A DNA stretch of 34,787 nt from an uncultured Bacilli bacterium. GTDB taxonomy: Bacteria > Bacillota_I > Bacilli_A > RF39 > UBA660. The notes under the pieces are model-generated. The model did not search any database. It was not told the origin of the DNA and saw nothing but the letters and a program-made list of their open reading frames with translations. The stretch lies in the NCBI GenBank assembly GCA_944363855.1, contig CALVVM010000062.1, positions 1 through 34,787 on the forward strand. The letters are read 5' to 3'. Each line of letters opens with the position of its first letter. Position 1 is the first letter of the stretch. A program made the position numbers and the translations under genes. Positions 33,705 to 34,787 of the stretch are shown piece after piece.

Positions 33705-34559
33705 ATGCAAGAAAACAAATTAAAAACAATGACAAATCTTTTTGAAGGAAAAGAAATAAGAAGTATGTGGGATGCAGAAATAGAAGATTACTATTTTAGT
33801 GTTGTAGATGTAATAGGTATTTTAACGGATAGCCCTAATCCAAGAAATTATTGGAAGGTTTTAAAACATAGATTAGTTGAAGAAGGAAATGAAACGGTTA
33901 CAAATTGTAACCAGTTGAAATTGCAAGCTCCCGATGGAAAGTATAGAAACACTGACGTACTAGATACAGAAGGAATATTTAGATTAATAGAATCCGTTCC
34001 AAGTAAGAAGGCCGAACCTTTTAAACTATGGCTTGCTAAACTAGGAAGACAAGAAGTAGATAATGTATTTGATCCATCAAAAGGAATAGATAAAATGATA
34101 GATTATTATATGAAAAAAGGATATACATTGGAATGGATAGAAGCTAGAATAAAAGCAATCATAAATCGTAAGAAATTAACAAACACCTGGAAAGAGAATG
34201 GGATAGAAAGTAATAAAGAATATGCAATATTAACTAATGAAATCTATAAAACCTGGTCAGGAATGAAGGCTCAAGAATACAAAGAATTTAAAGGGATAAG
34301 AAAAGAATCATTAAGAGATAATATGACTGATATAGAAGTACTATTAACTGACCTAGGAGAGTTAACTACTAGAGATATTGCAAAAAATGAAAAACCACAA
34401 GGATTAGAGGAAAATTTGAGAGTTGCTAAAAGAGGTGGTGAAGTATCTAAAATAGCAAGAGAATCTTATGAAATTCAAACTGGTTGTAGAGCTATAACTA
34501 GTGAAAATGCTATTGGTGGAAGATATGTTGATACGAATAAGCAACTAAAAGAAAAATAA
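33705..34559 (+). CDS. DinD-like/Bro-N domain protein (phage antirepressor family)
   Basis: 284 residues. The N-terminal part (about 10-120) is a Bro-N-type DNA-binding domain with EDYYFSVVDVIGILTDSPNPRNYW, and residues 125-284 resemble the C-terminal domain of damage-inducible protein D, ending with the pattern LEENLRVAKRGGEVSKIARE. DinD counteracts RecA filaments in E. coli, and Bro-N proteins are common in prophages. No integrase or phage structural gene is visible nearby, so it is either a resident DinD-like gene or a cargo gene. It has its own promoter, a long leader (33534-33704) and a strong terminator. Confidence 0.8.
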   Translation: MQENKLKTMTNLFEGKEIRSMWDAEIEDYYFSVVDVIGILTDSPNPRNYWKVLKHRLVEEGNETVTNCNQLKLQAPDGKYRNTDVLDTEGIFRLIESVPSKKAEPFKLWLAKLGRQEVDNVFDPSKGIDKMIDYYMKKGYTLEWIEARIKAIINRKKLTNTWKENGIESNKEYAILTNEIYKTWSGMKAQEYKEFKGIRKESLRDNMTDIEVLLTDLGELTTRDIAKNEKPQGLEENLRVAKRGGEVSKIARESYEIQTGCRAITSENAIGGRYVDTNKQLKEK

Positions 34560-34567
34560 TTAAGATA

Positions 34568-34600
34568 CGAACAATGTAGAAGAATTGCTACATTGTTTTT
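34568..34600 (+). terminator. Rho-independent terminator of the DinD-like gene
   Basis: AACAATGTAG (34570-34579) / CTACATTGTT (34588-34597) with an 8-base loop and a T tract. A second hairpin AGTTG-AC/GT-CAACT follows directly at 34601-34622. Confidence 0.88.
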
Positions 34601-34622
34601 AGTTGCACGAAAAAGTACAACT

Positions 34623-34787
34623 AAAAAAGAAATGGAATTTATGTTGGAGTAAATATTAAGATATGCTATTGCATTCTAAATACATAAATAAAAAACAAGT
34701 TTTTGAAAAAAAGGCAATAAAGCCCCTTTCCCCATATAGATTTATATGTTGATAAAAAAATTTTATTATGTTCAACTGTATAATATT
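34623..34787. other. Right-edge intergenic segment without recognisable gene
   Basis: AT-rich, with no SD-led ORF. A TATAAT near the edge (about 34779-34784) could be the -10 of a gene beyond the window, but no -35 is evident. Confidence 0.4.

Noticed and set aside
33705-34559. Prophage or mobile element at the right end
   Set aside because: Only a DinD/Bro-N gene is present. No integrase, structural genes, att repeats or IS ends were seen.
1-34787. Mycoplasma-type code (UGA = Trp)
   Set aside because: Trp codons are TGG in every long gene, including rpoB and rpoC with no in-frame TGA, and two genes sensibly end in TGA. One TGA in the phosphohexomutase is not enough.
1-34787. CRISPR array, tRNA or rRNA genes
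   Set aside because: No regularly spaced repeats, no tRNA cloverleaf with TTC-loop and acceptor stem, and no rRNA segments were found by reading the sequence.

Overview
This is an AT-rich chromosomal segment with gene order typical of a low-GC Firmicute. Two blocks match Bacillus-type synteny: spoIVFA-spoIVFB-rplU-prp-rpmA, and secE-nusG-rplK-rplA-rplJ-rplL-(ybxB-like methyltransferase)-rpoB-rpoC. The L27 precursor carries a Prp-cleavable N-terminus, which is also a Firmicute trait. The best guess is an uncultured, small-genome member of class Bacilli related to the Mollicutes (RF39-like). That placement is inference; no rRNA or marker tree could be used. The code looks standard: Trp is TGG, AGG is Arg (for example in pyruvate kinase), and TGA ends two genes. 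Promoters are strikingly uniform (TTGACA/TTTACA, 17 bp, TATAAT/TATTAT).

Layout. 1-1300: the edge of a leftward gene, then two membrane proteins of unknown function behind a strong promoter and a short leader ORF. 1.4-3.4 kb: a kinase-fold protein coupled to pyruvate kinase. 3.6-5.9 kb: SpoIVFA/SpoIVFB-like pair and the L21-Prp-L27 operon. 5.9-6.3 kb: an intergenic region with a promoter-driven structured small RNA converging on a 27-residue hydrophobic peptide gene, resembling a type I toxin-antitoxin locus. 6.35-12.8 kb: a surface cluster (LTD/CotH protein, VTC domain protein, DUF4956 membrane protein, 39-residue membrane peptide, phosphodiester glycosidase, SDR). 12.8-13.8 kb: cysteine synthase family gene. 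13.8-25.7 kb: transcription and translation block with leader RNAs before rplK and rplJ and promoters before secE, rplK, rplJ and rpoB. 25.7-32.1 kb: TIM44-like protein, radical SAM protein (minus), mnmA, a phosphohexomutase gene broken by one in-frame TGA, and a minus-strand protein made of two HTH-metallophosphoesterase units, the first with its active site lost. 32.3-34.6 kb: D,D-carboxypeptidase and a DinD/Bro-N family gene behind a long structured leader.

The most notable points are the possible type I toxin-antitoxin pair at 5.9-6.2 kb, the duplicated metallophosphoesterase with a leader-peptide/terminator 5' region, the single TGA in the phosphohexomutase, the CotH-VTC-DUF4956 surface cluster, and several compact regulatory overlaps (stop codons inside promoters, a shared -35 for divergent genes, and a promoter nested in a terminator stem).
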